Below, piece after piece: positions 48,560 to 60,810 of a stretch of 64,000 nucleotides of DNA. The notes under the pieces are model-generated. The model was not told the DNA's origin. It searched no databases and saw nothing but the letters and a program-made list of their open reading frames with translations. The position numbers and the translations under genes are program-made. Location of the stretch: NCBI GenBank assembly GCA_022113835.1, contig JAILWY010000002.1, forward strand, positions 10,208,501 to 10,272,500. Reading direction: 5' to 3'. How positions within the stretch are numbered: position 1 is the stretch's first letter; each line of letters begins with the position of its first letter. The stretch comes from Atopsyche davidsoni. Its lineage: Eukaryota; Arthropoda; Insecta; Trichoptera; Hydrobiosidae.

Positions 48560-50160
48560 TTTTTCAATTTTGCAAAAAACTGACACGGGTAAACTGTGAT
48601 TTTTTTTATATCCAACAGTGCTAAGTGCCGGAGAGGTATCAAGCAAAACACAACTATGGTCTATTTTTTTTTAATTGATAAATTTATTGATACCTGGCGC
48701 TTTTTTCGCGTGGCTTTAAACTTAATGATTATCTATGCTCGAATGTCTCCCGCTAGATAAAAATAAAAAACGAATTTTAAATTATCCTGTATACAATAGG
48801 TATGAAAAACCAGCAGTTGGATGCCGCTCTCCCCTTCTCTCTAATTTCATTTCGCTTCTGAGACTTCACCCTCTCATACCGTATCTTTTAGGTAGGTAAA
48901 TAAAAAGCAGTGGCGTGCAGTAGCTACGTAGCTACATGTATTTACTATACGCTGTATCTCAAAAATCATGGTACCGTCCAAAAAGGAGAGGTTGCGTTTT
49001 AATAATACGTATTGGAAAATATCTATAAATATTTTTTTTCTTCTTATAATTAAAATTTTTTGAGTGTAGTGTTTCTATATTTAGTAAGTTTTTACTCTTA
49101 AATATTGTGTTTCAGTAATTTTTTTTTCTTATTGTAGCCCTTATATTTAGATTTCATTTTTTTAATTAACCCTTTTTAGATAAGTATTTGATTATTATTA
49201 TTGTCTTTTTCGAGAGCTTGTTATATTTGTATTATATCGATAAATATAATTTTATAAAGTATATTCAAAAAATACTTTTTAGTCACATGTAAATAGTTTT
49301 TATTTAAAATTGGCTATCCAAAAAAGGTAACTTAAACGAACTAAATAGCAAGAGTTGGTTTTTTAATACTTGTATAAATATCGTATTAATTTATTTTATA
49401 TGGTAAAAATTACAAAATAAATACATATAATGAAAAAAGTACCTTTTTTATGTTGTCTTCACTTTGAGTTTATTAAATTATTTGCATTACTAGTTTCGAC
49501 CAAATAGATTAGAGCATCATCAGATGCATAAATAAACTGTCCCTCAACAAAAATAAAGACAAACTAAAATTTAAAATCATTAAACTATCCGCTGTTACTC
49601 AGTAGTTGAGCGTAAAGTGAGCTCAAAATCCAAGCTAACTGTTATATTTATTGAATGTTAAATATATATATAAATAACTTATGATATAAAAATACAAGCA
49701 AATTATGCATGACTGTGAATAACATAATGCATTTTTTAAAAACAAATTGGGATGATAATTAAACGCATTTTGTGTTATGCAGAGTAAATAGTTAAGCCAA
49801 TTATACATAAACCATGACGTCATGACCCATTTTTAAATTTATTATTATACAACCTTTGCACTTGAATTCATATATAAATGTGAAATAAATTAAGAATATG
49901 TTAGCTTGTATGTCTCCCGGTCGTGAAATAAAAGTAAATGGTTAGGATATAACGAAAATAAAAGTATAAATAATTGTTTGTTTATCTAAGGCCATTTAGC
50001 GTTTGAATAGACCGCACGCCACTGGGATATATAAGGAGTAGCCACAATGATATTTATTAAATATTTTTCATGTATAATGACTTATTATAGATAGAAAATT
50101 TGGGTAATCAAGAAAAAAGCGAAGGATTTTCCTATCTTTTGCATGTGTCAATCGATTACC
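48560..50160. other. AT-rich non-coding DNA, possibly a hAT-like non-autonomous element
   Basis: CAGTGGCGTGC at 48908-48918 and its inverse within ACCGCACGCCACTG at 50011-50024 could be the two ends of a roughly 1.1 kb AT-rich element. No 8 bp target duplication is visible, so the pairing is uncertain. No coding sequence lies between them. Confidence 0.3.
49452..49540 (-). repeat. Second copy of the 36.5 kb palindrome arm
   Basis: It shares 'cttcactttgagtttattaa' and 'ttgcattactagtttcgacc' with the left side of the 36.5 kb palindrome, then 'catcatcagatgcata'. Read on the minus strand it gives CTGATGA, a variable stem region and CGAAAC. It is single-armed and its stem II is degenerate. Confidence 0.65.
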
Positions 50161-50169
50161 GAAATCTCT

Positions 50170-50720
50170 TTACGTCTACGTAGCATAACGTAAAACCGAC
50201 CAACAAATTGCATTGTGAAATTTTCAAAAAGTTTTTCGCAATTTCGACCTTAAAAAATGGACGCTAATGGGGATTTTATAGAAAAAATGGCCGATAGCAA
50301 TTTGTTGGTCGGCTGTCAGACGTGTTGGTCGGTTGTCAGATGTGTTGCTATGTGCATAGTGCGCGTCGAGAGTGAGAGGCGCAATGCATAGTTAGCCGTG
50401 CGGACTGGAAACATTGTGTTTTTTACGACCGGACTGTGAATAATAGCACAAAAAATGGACGCCAGTGGATATTTAATCGAACAAAATAGCATATAAGAAT
50501 TTGTTGGTCGGGTATCAGTCATGTTGGTCGGTTGTCAGTAGTGTTGCTACGTAAACAGTGTACTATGAATATAGTGAAAGGCTTTATACTCGTCGCACTA
50601 AATAATTTTTTTACGTCCTTATCTATTAGGACTTCGCCGAAATAAATGGTTATTGCGATTTGTTGTTGCGATTTGTCGCTGCGTGTGTAGGGGGCTCTAG
50701 CGGCGCGGACTGGAAATGTT
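50170..50720. mobile_element. Cluster of MITE-derived sequences
   Basis: 'ggacgcta(a)tgg' and 'ggacgccagtgg' words and repeated 'ttgttggtcgg(c/g)tgtcag' occur at about 50258-50345 and 50450-50545. A clean family end 'gtcgctgcgtgtgtag' lies at 50675-50690. 'gcggactggaaa(c/t)' to 'tgtgttttctacg' occurs twice (about 50399 and 50705), so a segment of about 300 bp is probably duplicated. Confidence 0.5.
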
Positions 50721-50989
50721 GTGTTTTCTACGGCCGGGCTGTGACGCTATTGCGACCCGCTTGTGAAAACGGCGCCGGATAATAAATACCCGACCTGGTT
50801 ATTATTAGACGGAAGATATTATTAGTGAAGCTAATTTTAGACTACATTTTGGAATGGTGCTGGGTAGAGCGCGGCACGCAGTTTCATGCTGTGAATGCAA
50901 AATAAACCGAGAATTAAAAGCACCCATTTTTTTTTTAAATGCCTTTGACCGTTTCGTTTTCTGTTATTTCAGAATCAGTTTATTATATA

Positions 50990-52050
50990 ACCGACATGGA
51001 TTTTTGGCACCATCATGATTTAATGGTAAACAAGACATTAGAAAACTTGTATTTGTAAGGACTGCTTGTTTAATTCGCTCAAAATAGTGATATTTTTAAC
51101 AACTAGAGAGCTGTGGAAGGCCTCAATGGGCACATCGCCTTGACGCGTTCCGGGTGTTTATATCCATATCTACTACGAAAGCTCAAAGTCAAATTCGGAG
51201 GAGGAATTAGTTATTTCACGTCGATCGAAACGTTCTTCCGTAGCGGCCCAATATTTGCTGTCGACTCCTTTTTAAGAATTTTTTTTACGTATTGTTTATT
51301 TACTGCATAAAAAGCAAAGCATGAAGTTTATAGAACTGCTTGAATAATACCGCCATGCCCCGTTCTCGACCCACTGCTAGATGAAGACCTCCCCTATTGT
51401 CCCCACCCTTCCTGTTTCTGGCGCCCCTCCGCCACGTTGGATGGCAGAAGCCTTGTATTTTATTGATCCGTCTTCTCGTTGGGCGTCTCCTAAACCTTCT
51501 AGCACTGCTGTATCGACAGTTACGTCATGTTTTTCATAACAATAAAAAAATTATTGTCAATTTAAATAATTATTGTGAAAATATTTTATTTTAATTTTAG
51601 TAATTTAGGTATGATGTGAATATCTTGTACACGTGGACTGTATCGAGTTTTCTACTAATACACGTCTTCAGGATCAAAACATTGAACTAAAATCAACGCC
51701 ATCATCATCACGGGGCCAATCAATAAAACCTCCAGAATCAACAAAACTTCTGTTAAAAAAAATATATATTATATATATAGTATATATACCCATATATAAT
51801 ATTATACGTTTACACACAAGGTTGTGTTTTTTTTTGTTAGTGACCTGCTCCTTGTTGCTGGCTGCAACGGAGCGAACAGCCAAAAATGAAAGCGGGCCGC
51901 AACACGTAGGCATTATCAGACGAGTATTTCAGATTATTTCACAGCCGGAAGCAGTAGAAGCGCTCTCAAAATAATATTTTTAAAAAACCTCGAAAATATT
52001 CATAATTTTTTTTTTAAATCTAGTGATATTCTTGAGAACCAGTTTGTCAC
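50990..52050. other. AT-rich DNA with an unrecognised frame
   Basis: A 113-codon frame (51633-51974, +) has fairly protein-like ends (DCIEFSTNTRLQDQNIELKS and SQPEAVEALSK) around a low-complexity Ile/Tyr middle. No family is recognised. A GC-richer patch at 51355-51530 is also unidentified. Confidence 0.25.
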
Positions 52051-52059
52051 GCATCTCTA

Positions 52060-52078
52060 TATACACACACACACACAT

Positions 52079-52132
<54 letters not shown>
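52060..52132. repeat. (AC)n(AT)n compound microsatellite
   Basis: About 28 bp of AC dinucleotides with one interruption, followed by about 42 bp of AT. It is probably highly length-variable. Confidence 0.95.
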
Positions 52133-52135
<3 letters not shown>

Positions 52136-52139
52136 ATTT

Positions 52140-53910
52140 ATGAAACAGTCCCTTGCTTTCAAAATAAAAAAAATTACATCGAGGTTGGAAAAAGGAATTT
52201 ACTTTACCCATACATAATTAATTAGACATTCACTTTTAATATTGGGAAGATGGTATTAATATTTAATAAATGGTTGCGATTACCTTATCGTAACATAAAT
52301 TTATAATATAATTCCTTAAAAATATAACCAGGAAACATAATATTTACCGACTTTTACATATGTGCAAACGTTATTCACAGCGATGAAAAATTCAGAATCA
52401 TTAGAGATGAAAAGTTATAGATTCTACGGCGGACACAGTTTTTTTTCATACAAATTTAAAAAAATCGAGTTTCCGTGAATATTAAATTAAATTAGTTAGA
52501 TAAGATAGGCATACTAAAATTACTAACATTCTATTCTTGCAGTGGGCCTGCTCCTTCGGCTGACTGTCCCAGGGTGCAGAGGCCCCCTCATCAAAGCCTC
52601 ACCACTTACCTGGAATATCTAAGGTCTGAAGATCGGATGGAAGTAAAAAAAGTGCTGAGGGCATCAGTTTGAAGAATTGGCTATCCCTTCTATACACGCA
52701 AGCGAATTAATACACTGATGGTGACAGTGTTTAAGTGGACTCGCAGCTATCCCAGCCTCCCCGAGCAAATAGAGCCTATTAAGACCCGTTGGATCAAATG
52801 GTGTCCTCAATAGATCGTTTAGTATAGGTGATAGAGCCTCGAGTTAAAAATACACTCGCATTGTGGCAGGGGTCGCGTGACTGCCAGGCGGCCATGCAGA
52901 ACTAGAGGTCGACGCAGGTAGCCACAGTGGCGTGCCGTGACTCCAGCGGCAGAGCGACCGTTCACCCGGCAAGTATTTCAGGCATGCATACCATCTCTAA
53001 ATCTATCCAACATAAACGATAACTGATTGTCCGTCCGTACATTCATTCAATAAAAAAAGGAAAAATTCTAAGGTACTGCGTATTTTGTAATTTGTCACTG
53101 GTACAAATAGTTTAAAATATATATATATATTTCGAAAATCATTTGTTTCGAGTGTATTTTTTTAATATAAATACTCAATGTTTTAATAATTTATTCGATG
53201 ACCCCTATAAGCATGTATGAAGCAAAAATCAATATACCATTAATTTCTAAATAAAACTATCTGCAGCCGTTTCTACCCTTGATGTTTTTGATATTAGCGT
53301 TAGTTTTTATTATTTTTTTTATTAATTTTTTTTTTGACAAACTCCACTCGAAAAAGATACGAAAATCAGATAATATGAACAATAAATCTATTTAGATATT
53401 CTGTACGTGTCGAGGGCCATAAGCGGTAAACAAGACGTTAAGTTCGCAGTTTTAAGCAACTGCGGCTTTTTCCAGCTTGCAACGTCTCTGGAATATGCTT
53501 TTTTTGTGTAGTAGAATCTACTGTAAAGGAAAAAAAATTCACCTAGAGGAGTTCCACGTCCATTTGGATCTAGGGGCGATTTGTAATTCGCACATAAATG
53601 GGAAACTTTTTCCCAACTTAATTCAAACCCGGGACTGAAATTACTTGCCGGCCACGAGGAGCGGCAGCCAATTTAAACTATGATTTTTCAGCGCCCAACA
53701 AACTAAATACCAGAGACGGCACAAATTCGCTTGGAGCCTCACAGGATTGGGATGGTAATAAAAGTTCTCAAACATATTAATTTAAATTCAACCGTCTCCC
53801 GCTCATTGAGCTACAGGAAAATATATTAGAAATTACTCATTTTTGTTCGAAAACAGTTTATAACATTTTATTTTATTCACGCTTATAATTTCTGCGTTGG
53901 TGATTATGAC
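52140..53910. other. AT-rich DNA with repeat fragments
   Basis: A moderately GC segment (52540-53000) ends near CAGTGGCGTGC (52925-52935), a repeat-end word seen elsewhere. Minus-strand tRNA-like words, TAGCTCAATGAGCGG (about 53800-53815) and a B-box-like GGTTTGAATT (about 53620-53630), suggest an old tRNA-derived insertion. No gene. Confidence 0.35.
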
Positions 53911-53919
53911 CTCTCTGTG

Positions 53920-55330
53920 TAGACCATCATCCAGGTGAAGCAAACTTAACTTTGCTGGATGCTTAGAGTTATGAATGGGGAGAGAGAGACTCGTTCCTGA
54001 AGCTAGAATGACTTTAGAGAGGGGAGAGACTGAATAATATATGAAAATAAGAGGAAAAAAATGGTTACAGAGGTTAAAGCAAAGGTTTGCTTAATATTGT
54101 GGACGACTACACTTGAAAATGGGCATGGTATGAAAATACACAAAGAAAGGCAAGCCAGGCTTTATATTTTGTACGCTTTTACCTCTGTAGTATTGATTTA
54201 TTCTGCGACTTTTAATCACCATGAATGTACATGCAGTCCCAAGAATATAGACCTCAACTAGCAAAAGCAGGGGGTGCGTGTTGGTTACACTGGAAGTGGT
54301 GGAAACACTTTTGACTAAAATCTATAAGAAGCTGATTGGACTTTAGAAGAGCCTTACTTTATTTACATTTACTAAACTAATGATTTAAGACACTAGTATC
54401 ACCACTAAGTCATATTATCATGACTGGCTTTAGTGAGGAGGAGGTGTTTGGCCTTGCGCTAACAGTAGCTTGATACCAGAATATAGGCAAAAGTTTGCTT
54501 GATATCGTGGATAGCTGCGTCCGAAGACAGTCATCATACAAAACTAATGATATATTACATTAGTGTAACGTCTAAGTCATATAATCACGACGAAAAGAAT
54601 CATTATAACCTGAGTGGCTTCAGGGGAGAAGAGCTGTTTTGCCTTGCGTAAACGGGAGCTTGATAAGAGAATATAAGCAAAAGTGAACGGCTGCTTCACA
54701 AGACGCCATGAGCATGCAGCGTTACACCCACGAGTAATTCGTATAATATTGTTATGGTGATTATTCTTTGTCCGTGTAGTCATGAAGAACTTCATCCAGA
54801 AGCATCAGGCGTTGCGTTGTTAGCTGGTTTAGACCGAAGGCTTGAAAACACTAGAAGCCACTGGACTCATTGTTGACGAGCAACTTTGTTTGGACAGAAG
54901 TTTGATTTTAAAGATATAAGCAAACGTCGGTTTAATATTGCGGCATTCTTCTATAAAAAATTAATAACAAGCTGGGGTAGTTTGTATTGTATAAGTATCA
55001 CCGTCTCTAAGGGTAGATTTATATCCAGCAAAAGCAAGCGCTGCCATGTTGGCTTTTTTTTTTAGTGGTGAAGAGACTCGCAGCTGCGACATATTGGATA
55101 TGACTGGACCCGGTGTAGAGGAACTCGGTATAGAGGAGATATAGGCAATTGCTCAATATTATGGAATGATAATTGAGAATGTGCAGCATCGTCACTGCTG
55201 TAGAAGAATATATTGGACGAATACGCGTTGCCAACGCTGGTGGAAGGTCCGTGTAGCCTCCGAGGGCAGACCTTCATCCAGCAGCAGGCGGTGCCGTGTT
55301 GGTTGGTCGGTGTTTTTGCCTGGCACTCGG
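53920..55330 (+). repeat. Old tandem array, ~200-240 bp period
   Basis: Two diagnostic words recur in diverged form. The first, '(a)ggcaaaagtttgcttgatat' with variants, occurs at about 54078, 54486, 54670, 54919 and 55143. The second, 'catccagcaaaagcaggcg' to 'gtgttgg', occurs at about 54245, 54785, 55012 and 55270, with a trace near 53930. Spacings of about 184 to 240 bp, or twice that, point to a satellite-like array whose units have diverged strongly. Short frames across it are not conserved between units. Confidence 0.6.
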
Positions 55331-55499
55331 CGGTGGCTGCCGCGGCCACCGTTGCTCCGCGCCTTATGAAACTGTATTATGGTATTAGAAAGTTTCTCAA
55401 ACTTCGAGGCGCGCCGGCGAGCAGACCCGCGCACTGCCTTGTGAGGGAAGCCATCGCAAATAACTCACAATACCAATCGCAATAATGGATATACCGACA

Positions 55500-56440
55500 T
55501 GGACTCAGAATAAAATACAATCGCTCAAAATACACAACAGAGTCCGTCCGTCCAAAACGTTGTCGATTGATCGCTGCGAGACTATGCCGTGCGTGCTGAC
55601 GCAGGAATAAAATAAAATATCACTACAAAAAGCCAATTTCCCAAAACTTAAAAAAATATTTATATAATGTTTAGAATTTACAGTTTTTAAATAAATATCA
55701 AAGATATGACTTGGCCCAGCCACGATGATACTAGATTGGTAAAGTCGGACCCCAATTATTGTAACAGTCTCAAAAATGTATTCACATCAAACATAATTAG
55801 ACAAGATTAACTTATTTTCTACAAGGCAAACTATTTTTTAATATTTTAATATAAGTCGCAGTGACTGTCAGGAGCAGTTTAATTCCGTTATTTAAAACAG
55901 TGACAGTGACAATAGCCTTCTCAGACACGAAAATTAAATACCAGCTTATATTCTGTTGAAGATCCCTTGGATGCATGTATTATATGAATAGTCTATAATA
56001 TTATAAAATTAATAAGTCAATAAACTGTGACTTATATGTGACAATAATAAGTACTTGGATTGTACAACCGAGAGTACTTTTTGCGTTTTCGCAATTAACT
56101 ATTTTAGAATATTCTAAAATACGTTGACTTCAGTAATATATTTAAAACAAATAGATGTACGCTTCTTTGCATAATTAAATATATTAAGTTAATATGGTGA
56201 CATCAATGCTGTGATATGCATGACTAGTAGCACAAGGCAGATTGCTATGTTTATTAACAATTTTACGAAGTGTGCTGTATAGACGAAACGGCGTTGATTT
56301 CATGTGTAAAATATAATTTATTTCATAAAGATTCTGGGGGGTCATAGATAATATTCACGGTGCCAGTTTATATTTAACTCATCCCGCAAGACTTCTCGAA
56401 GTTCAAAATAATTTTTTAAATTTTTTTTCACAAATATAAA
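55500..56440. other. AT-rich non-coding DNA
   Basis: No gene or classified repeat recognised. Confidence 0.5.
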
Positions 56441-56720
56441 AAGCACGGCGAGCACCACGGCCGCTGGGTTGGGAGCCCCCGTGTTATGGCAGCGCACCGG
56501 CGCGGGGCGGCGGGGGCGGGGCAGGGGGGCTACGTAAAAACAGTTGGCGGGGGCGGGGGCGCGGGGGGTTATTCATGAGCGGGAGGGGGGCGAACGGACT
56601 CTGCACTCAAATCGGTCTGTGTTCTATACCCAACGGTATGCGATGGAAGGCGCGGCGGTATGCCCCTGAGCACCGGCCAAGCGTATAAGCGCGATATTTA
56701 TGGAATATTCGAGGGCACAA
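56440..56720. other. GC-rich block with G-tracts
   Basis: G-rich tracts at about 56500-56530 and 56547-56567 are embedded in GC-rich DNA. No coding signal. It is isolated within some 3 kb of AT-rich sequence. Confidence 0.6.
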
Positions 56721-56729
56721 GCGGCGAGC

Positions 56730-57730
56730 TGAGAAAGAAAAACAAAATTTATAATGAGCTTCAATAATTTTGTTTTCTATATTAATTAAGTTTTTTTTTT
56801 TTTTTTTTTTTTTAATTTTAGTAATTATGAGAATAATCCGACGGCTTTATTTAACAATTTTTTTTTATTGAAAATGAGAGTTGTATATATTTAATATTAT
56901 TTAAAAAATTTGTAATAAATTATTATGTTGTGCAAAAAGTTATTTTTACTAATTGCTTATACAGTAACTATTATTTTAGGCGGTTCTATGCAAAGCTTAA
57001 AGCTTGTATTTTTTTGTATAATTTTTTTTAATATTTTCTGCAAATTTATTTAATTAATGGTACATATACGCGTTATACATGTAATGATCTTTTATTATAA
57101 AAGGATGAGTTATGCTAATCGAAATAATCACACACTGAAAATATTGTTTTTTTATATATTTTTTTTAATTGTTTCAAAATTGATTTTAGTATTACAGTTC
57201 ATTTAGTATTACATCATTAAAATGTATAAATCGCTAAGTTAATATGAAACAAAAAAATACCAAAAAACCCCTTAATACACTCTTAACTAAACAAAAAGAA
57301 TTTTAATGTTGTTCGTAAATTTTCAATAAGTAGAAGTATCTGGTTTATGAATAGTTATTTCAAACAACTTTTATAATTTTCATTCAACTTGACCAAAAAA
57401 TCTAATTATATTACCATTTTTTTGTGCCAAAAATACAAATTAATAATTTTTCTAGAATAAAAAATATCACGCTTAAAAGAACCAAATACCTAAAAATCTT
57501 CACGGTTGACATATTTTTATTAATATATGCAAATGTCTACAAAATAGTGAAACGTTAATAAAATTACGTGAGTGATTTTTCAGATGCTAATTTTTATTGG
57601 TGACCGGTTTCACTGACACCCCGAGTTTCACAATATTAAAAATATTAAATAAATTTTGTTCATACTTGAGCAATGCAACGCGTACTTGCAAAACAAAAAT
57701 TAATTTTAATAAAAAATAAAAATAATAATA
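56730..57730. other. AT-rich DNA with poly-T run
   Basis: A 23 bp T run at 56791-56813. The rest is among the most AT-rich DNA in the window, with no recognised feature. Confidence 0.6.
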
Positions 57731-57734
57731 ATTT

Positions 57735-58210
57735 AATTATCGTCGCGCAGAAGCATACCCCGGCTAGCAGCAGCGCGGTCACATAAAACCAGACTATAAC
57801 TGAGAACGCCGAGCGTGGCGTTGTACGCGCGTCACATCCAACGTATCGAGCGACGCCGACTCGCCGGAACGCCTCCGCACTCCGGCGAGACGGAGCGTAT
57901 CCCGGAGCCGTACACCGAAAAGCGCGCAGGATATTTTTGTCTCCAGAAAATGCGTCGCTCTCGGCGGTCTCCGAGGCCCGCCGGGGCCCGCCGGCGGAGT
58001 TGACGCCGCGGCGAGGTTGCGCCGTCGGGAAGGCAGAGAACGTCATGGTAGTTGGGTTGGGAAATTTCGCTGTTAGGTAGAGGCGGGCAGGGAAAGAATA
58101 CTCGCCTGTCGGGGCCACGCACACCGGCGCGCGCACCCACACAGGCCCGCAGCGCCGGGCCGCCGTCACTTTATATCTCCCGCCTACTCCGCGATCCCAC
58201 TGCGCACTCA
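57735..58210. other. GC/CpG-rich block with shared 25 bp motif
   Basis: CpG-rich sequence containing the inverted copy (57815-57839) of the motif at 43178-43202. The 216-codon minus frame is the longest in the window. However, its ends are AT-rich hydrophobic strings and its middle is compositional Arg/Ala/Pro. The frame also crosses the shared motif, so I do not call it a gene. Confidence 0.45.
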
Positions 58211-58844
58211 TTTCATTCACATTCAAACTAAATTGTCTATTTTTTAAAATATCAATCGGACATATAAAACATGTTAGCTGCGTTTTAAAAAAAACCACAA
58301 AAATAAACATGCGATTTTTCTCTAATAAAAAAAGCGAATTCCAAAGATCGACTAAGTCTCACACTTGCGCGAAGTGAACATGCAATATTTAATATCATGT
58401 TTTTTTTTTTTTTGATTTTTTTTTTGTTATTGTCCCGATGCGGGCCTGGCGGGTTATTGAAGCCTGTGTGTGTTGATACGTCGAAAGTCCTGGCGGTCCT
58501 GATTTTTCAGGTAGGTATTAATAAACCCACCTTAGTTTTGGACAAACCCACGGAATTATGAGAGGTTTCGGTCAGGAGGGAAAACCTTCCCGGGCTTCAC
58601 GCGAGCATCCCCCATTAGCGCGGCAGGGTGTCGGGACGCCCCGGCGCCGTAGATAGCGACGAATGGTATGGAGAGATGCACGCCGGAATTGCGCGCAATA
58701 ATACATAACCTCAAATTTTATTCAGCTGAAAATACAAATTCAACGAATATCACGTTTAATTTGTTGATTCTTATGGTGTTTTTCTAGTTTCTTTGATCAA
58801 ATGTCACTCGCTGAAGCAGGGCTATATATCTATTCTCGACATAC

Positions 58845-58887
58845 ACACACACGCACACACATATAAATATATATATATATATATTTA
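58845..58887. repeat. (AC)n(AT)n microsatellite
   Basis: Interrupted CA dinucleotides followed by TA dinucleotides, similar to the one at 52.06 kb. Confidence 0.9.
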
Positions 58888-58982
58888 ATAATAATAAAAA
58901 ATAAAAACAATGCTATGTATCATAAAGAAATATCAACTCATACATATTTTGAAAATTTGTTATTATCATAATTCTTCTTCTT

Positions 58983-59022
58983 TAGATGCCTCTCCTCATA
59001 GGAGGTTGGTGACCATTTAATC
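58983..59022 (-). repeat. LINE/SINE 3' tail fragment, copy 4
   Basis: The reverse complement reads 'aaatggtcaccaacctccta' then 'tgaggag', the same 3' tail as the SINE-like family and the LINE at 15.0 kb. Only the tail is present here. Confidence 0.6.
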
Positions 59023-59387
59023 GAAAATATTATAATAATTTAAAAAAAGGAGAGTGTGTAAGGTTTAAGAATCATGCAGTGCTTTGTTGCCTGTAAGAAT
59101 TGCACGCCGGTTGTCATCTGCAACCCCATGCAGCTTAGCCATAATAACTATTGTAAATTTACCTAAATGAAAAAATATAGAACCCTGTTATTTAAATTAA
59201 TTTAATTTAATTTTAGATAGCACGACCAGTAACTGTAACGAAATGAATAGTATTTATGCGGTACACCATAATTTTTATTTAATTTATTATATTTATTAAA
59301 ACAGAGGATTGCGGATAAATTGTATTAAATGCTATTGTGTTTTATTTTTATGAGTTTAAATGCGATTTTCACTTTTTCACCAAGCAG

Positions 59388-59411
59388 CGGTGCTAACCAC
59401 TAGACCTCGAC
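59388..59411 (-). repeat. tRNA D-arm-like fragment
   Basis: The minus strand reads AGGTCTAGTGGTTAGCACC, like the D-arm/A-box of tRNA-Glu or tRNA-Asp. No T-arm is found at the right distance. Confidence 0.3.
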
Positions 59412-60107
59412 AGAATAGCTTATATATGATTAAATATCCTATTATAGCTATTCTAGGAGAAACTTATCAAATTAAGGGTAAATGCTTTCACCATTTATTA
59501 TACACAAGTATGCATTTTTTAATGTCTGCTATTTTTAATATTATTATGAATTTATTAAAAAAAACTTTTTTAAGAACTACAAGAGCGACAGCATCAAGGC
59601 AAGACATCTTTGCGACCTAAATGTATAAATTGAAAAAGATTCCCAATTGTTGTATTTTATCCAAATTTTTATGTTGTAACTATATATAACAGAGGACTAG
59701 ATACGTGTTGTTTACATTTTCAAAAGAAAACGTTTGATTAATCTAGGCTTATCTCACCGACCTTTTATTGCTTTTTTCAATTATGTTATTGCTTTTCATA
59801 TTTTTTCTCGAATTCGAAGCCTGGATCACTAAGCAGCTTAGCTAACAACTTGATAACGAGATGTTCTGATCTTTCTTTATATTTCCCTCGTGATTTGCTT
59901 TTATCATACTAAAATTATTTGTCACGTAGCTTGGCGTGGCGGTAACAGTCAATCTTTAAAGATAATAATATTCGTTAGAAGCAATTATAAGTATGAAAAA
60001 AAAATGTCACTGGAATAAGCTTCGACTGATCAAGCGCCACTGTTACTGTACATGTCCTAAAATACATTCGGGTATACAGCATTTGAAAACCACTTTTAAT
60101 TATTATA

Positions 60108-60180
60108 AATGTTGGAATTCAAAACTACCACTCAAAAGTTTCGCAGCCCGGTGCTCTATCCAATTGAACCACTGTAGTAC
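60108..60180 (-). repeat. tRNA-derived SINE head (tRNA-like)
   Basis: The minus strand has a consensus A-box TGGTTCAATTGG, D-stem GTTC/GAGC, and anticodon loop CTGCGAA with T at position 33. The B-box is degraded (GTTTTGAATTCC). Anticodon and acceptor stems are lost. Probably the promoter region of an old tRNA-derived SINE. Confidence 0.5.
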
Positions 60181-60293
60181 TGTAACAAAAACTCTAATCA
60201 TTATATACAAGTGGGAGGGGGGGGGTGCACTTAGTTTTTGCTAGATAAATATCGCGACATAGCCGCTCGTCGTTTGAATACACAATAGACATG

Positions 60294-60362
60294 TACCAAC
60301 CCAGTTGTTCGTCACTCTTGCTATTCAACCGCAAGGTCCCGGGTTTGAATCCACGAGTAAAA
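60294..60362 (+). repeat. tRNA-like B-box region
   Basis: GGTCCCGGGTTTGAATCC (about 60334-60351) is a good T-arm/B-box. Just before it, CTTGC and GCAAG could pair around a 9-base loop, like a distorted anticodon arm. No A-box was found. Confidence 0.35.
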
Positions 60363-60810
60363 GTGAGTTTTTTTGACTTCGTTATAATTGTCTCTGGACC
60401 TAACGGAAAAGAAAAATCTTCAAGAAAAATATTACACATTATGTACAAGTATTTCTATTGTTTTCCTGTATATACAGGAAGACATACCAGAAGCAGCATT
60501 TCTTCCCTCATCCGCTGAAATTTCATGACATTTGTAATTATGAGTACTTTCGCCTTTCACAGGGGTCGTCAGAATGCGAAGTCTAATGGAGCCGTTAATA
60601 AAACTGGTAATCTCCTATCAATTTATCTTATTATCTTACATATATTTAGAAAATACACGCACTTTTTTTGTTAGAGCTACAATACTGATCTCGCTAAGAG
60701 CACAAAGGGATTTCATACTAGCGATATGTACACTTATATTTTGAGTGAACATTTCATTGTTGTTGTTGTAATTAGGCGACTAGGAATTACTATTAGCGGA
60801 TTATAATAAT

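Noticed and set aside
53600..53820. Complete minus-strand tRNA gene
   Set aside because: A-box-like and B-box-like words are about 190 bp apart and no cloverleaf forms. At best an old tRNA-derived insertion.
57660..58310. Longest open frame (216 codons, minus strand)
   Set aside because: It joins AT-rich hydrophobic ends to a compositional Arg/Ala/Pro middle, has no recognised domain, and crosses a motif repeated in another block. Length alone is expected in GC-rich DNA.
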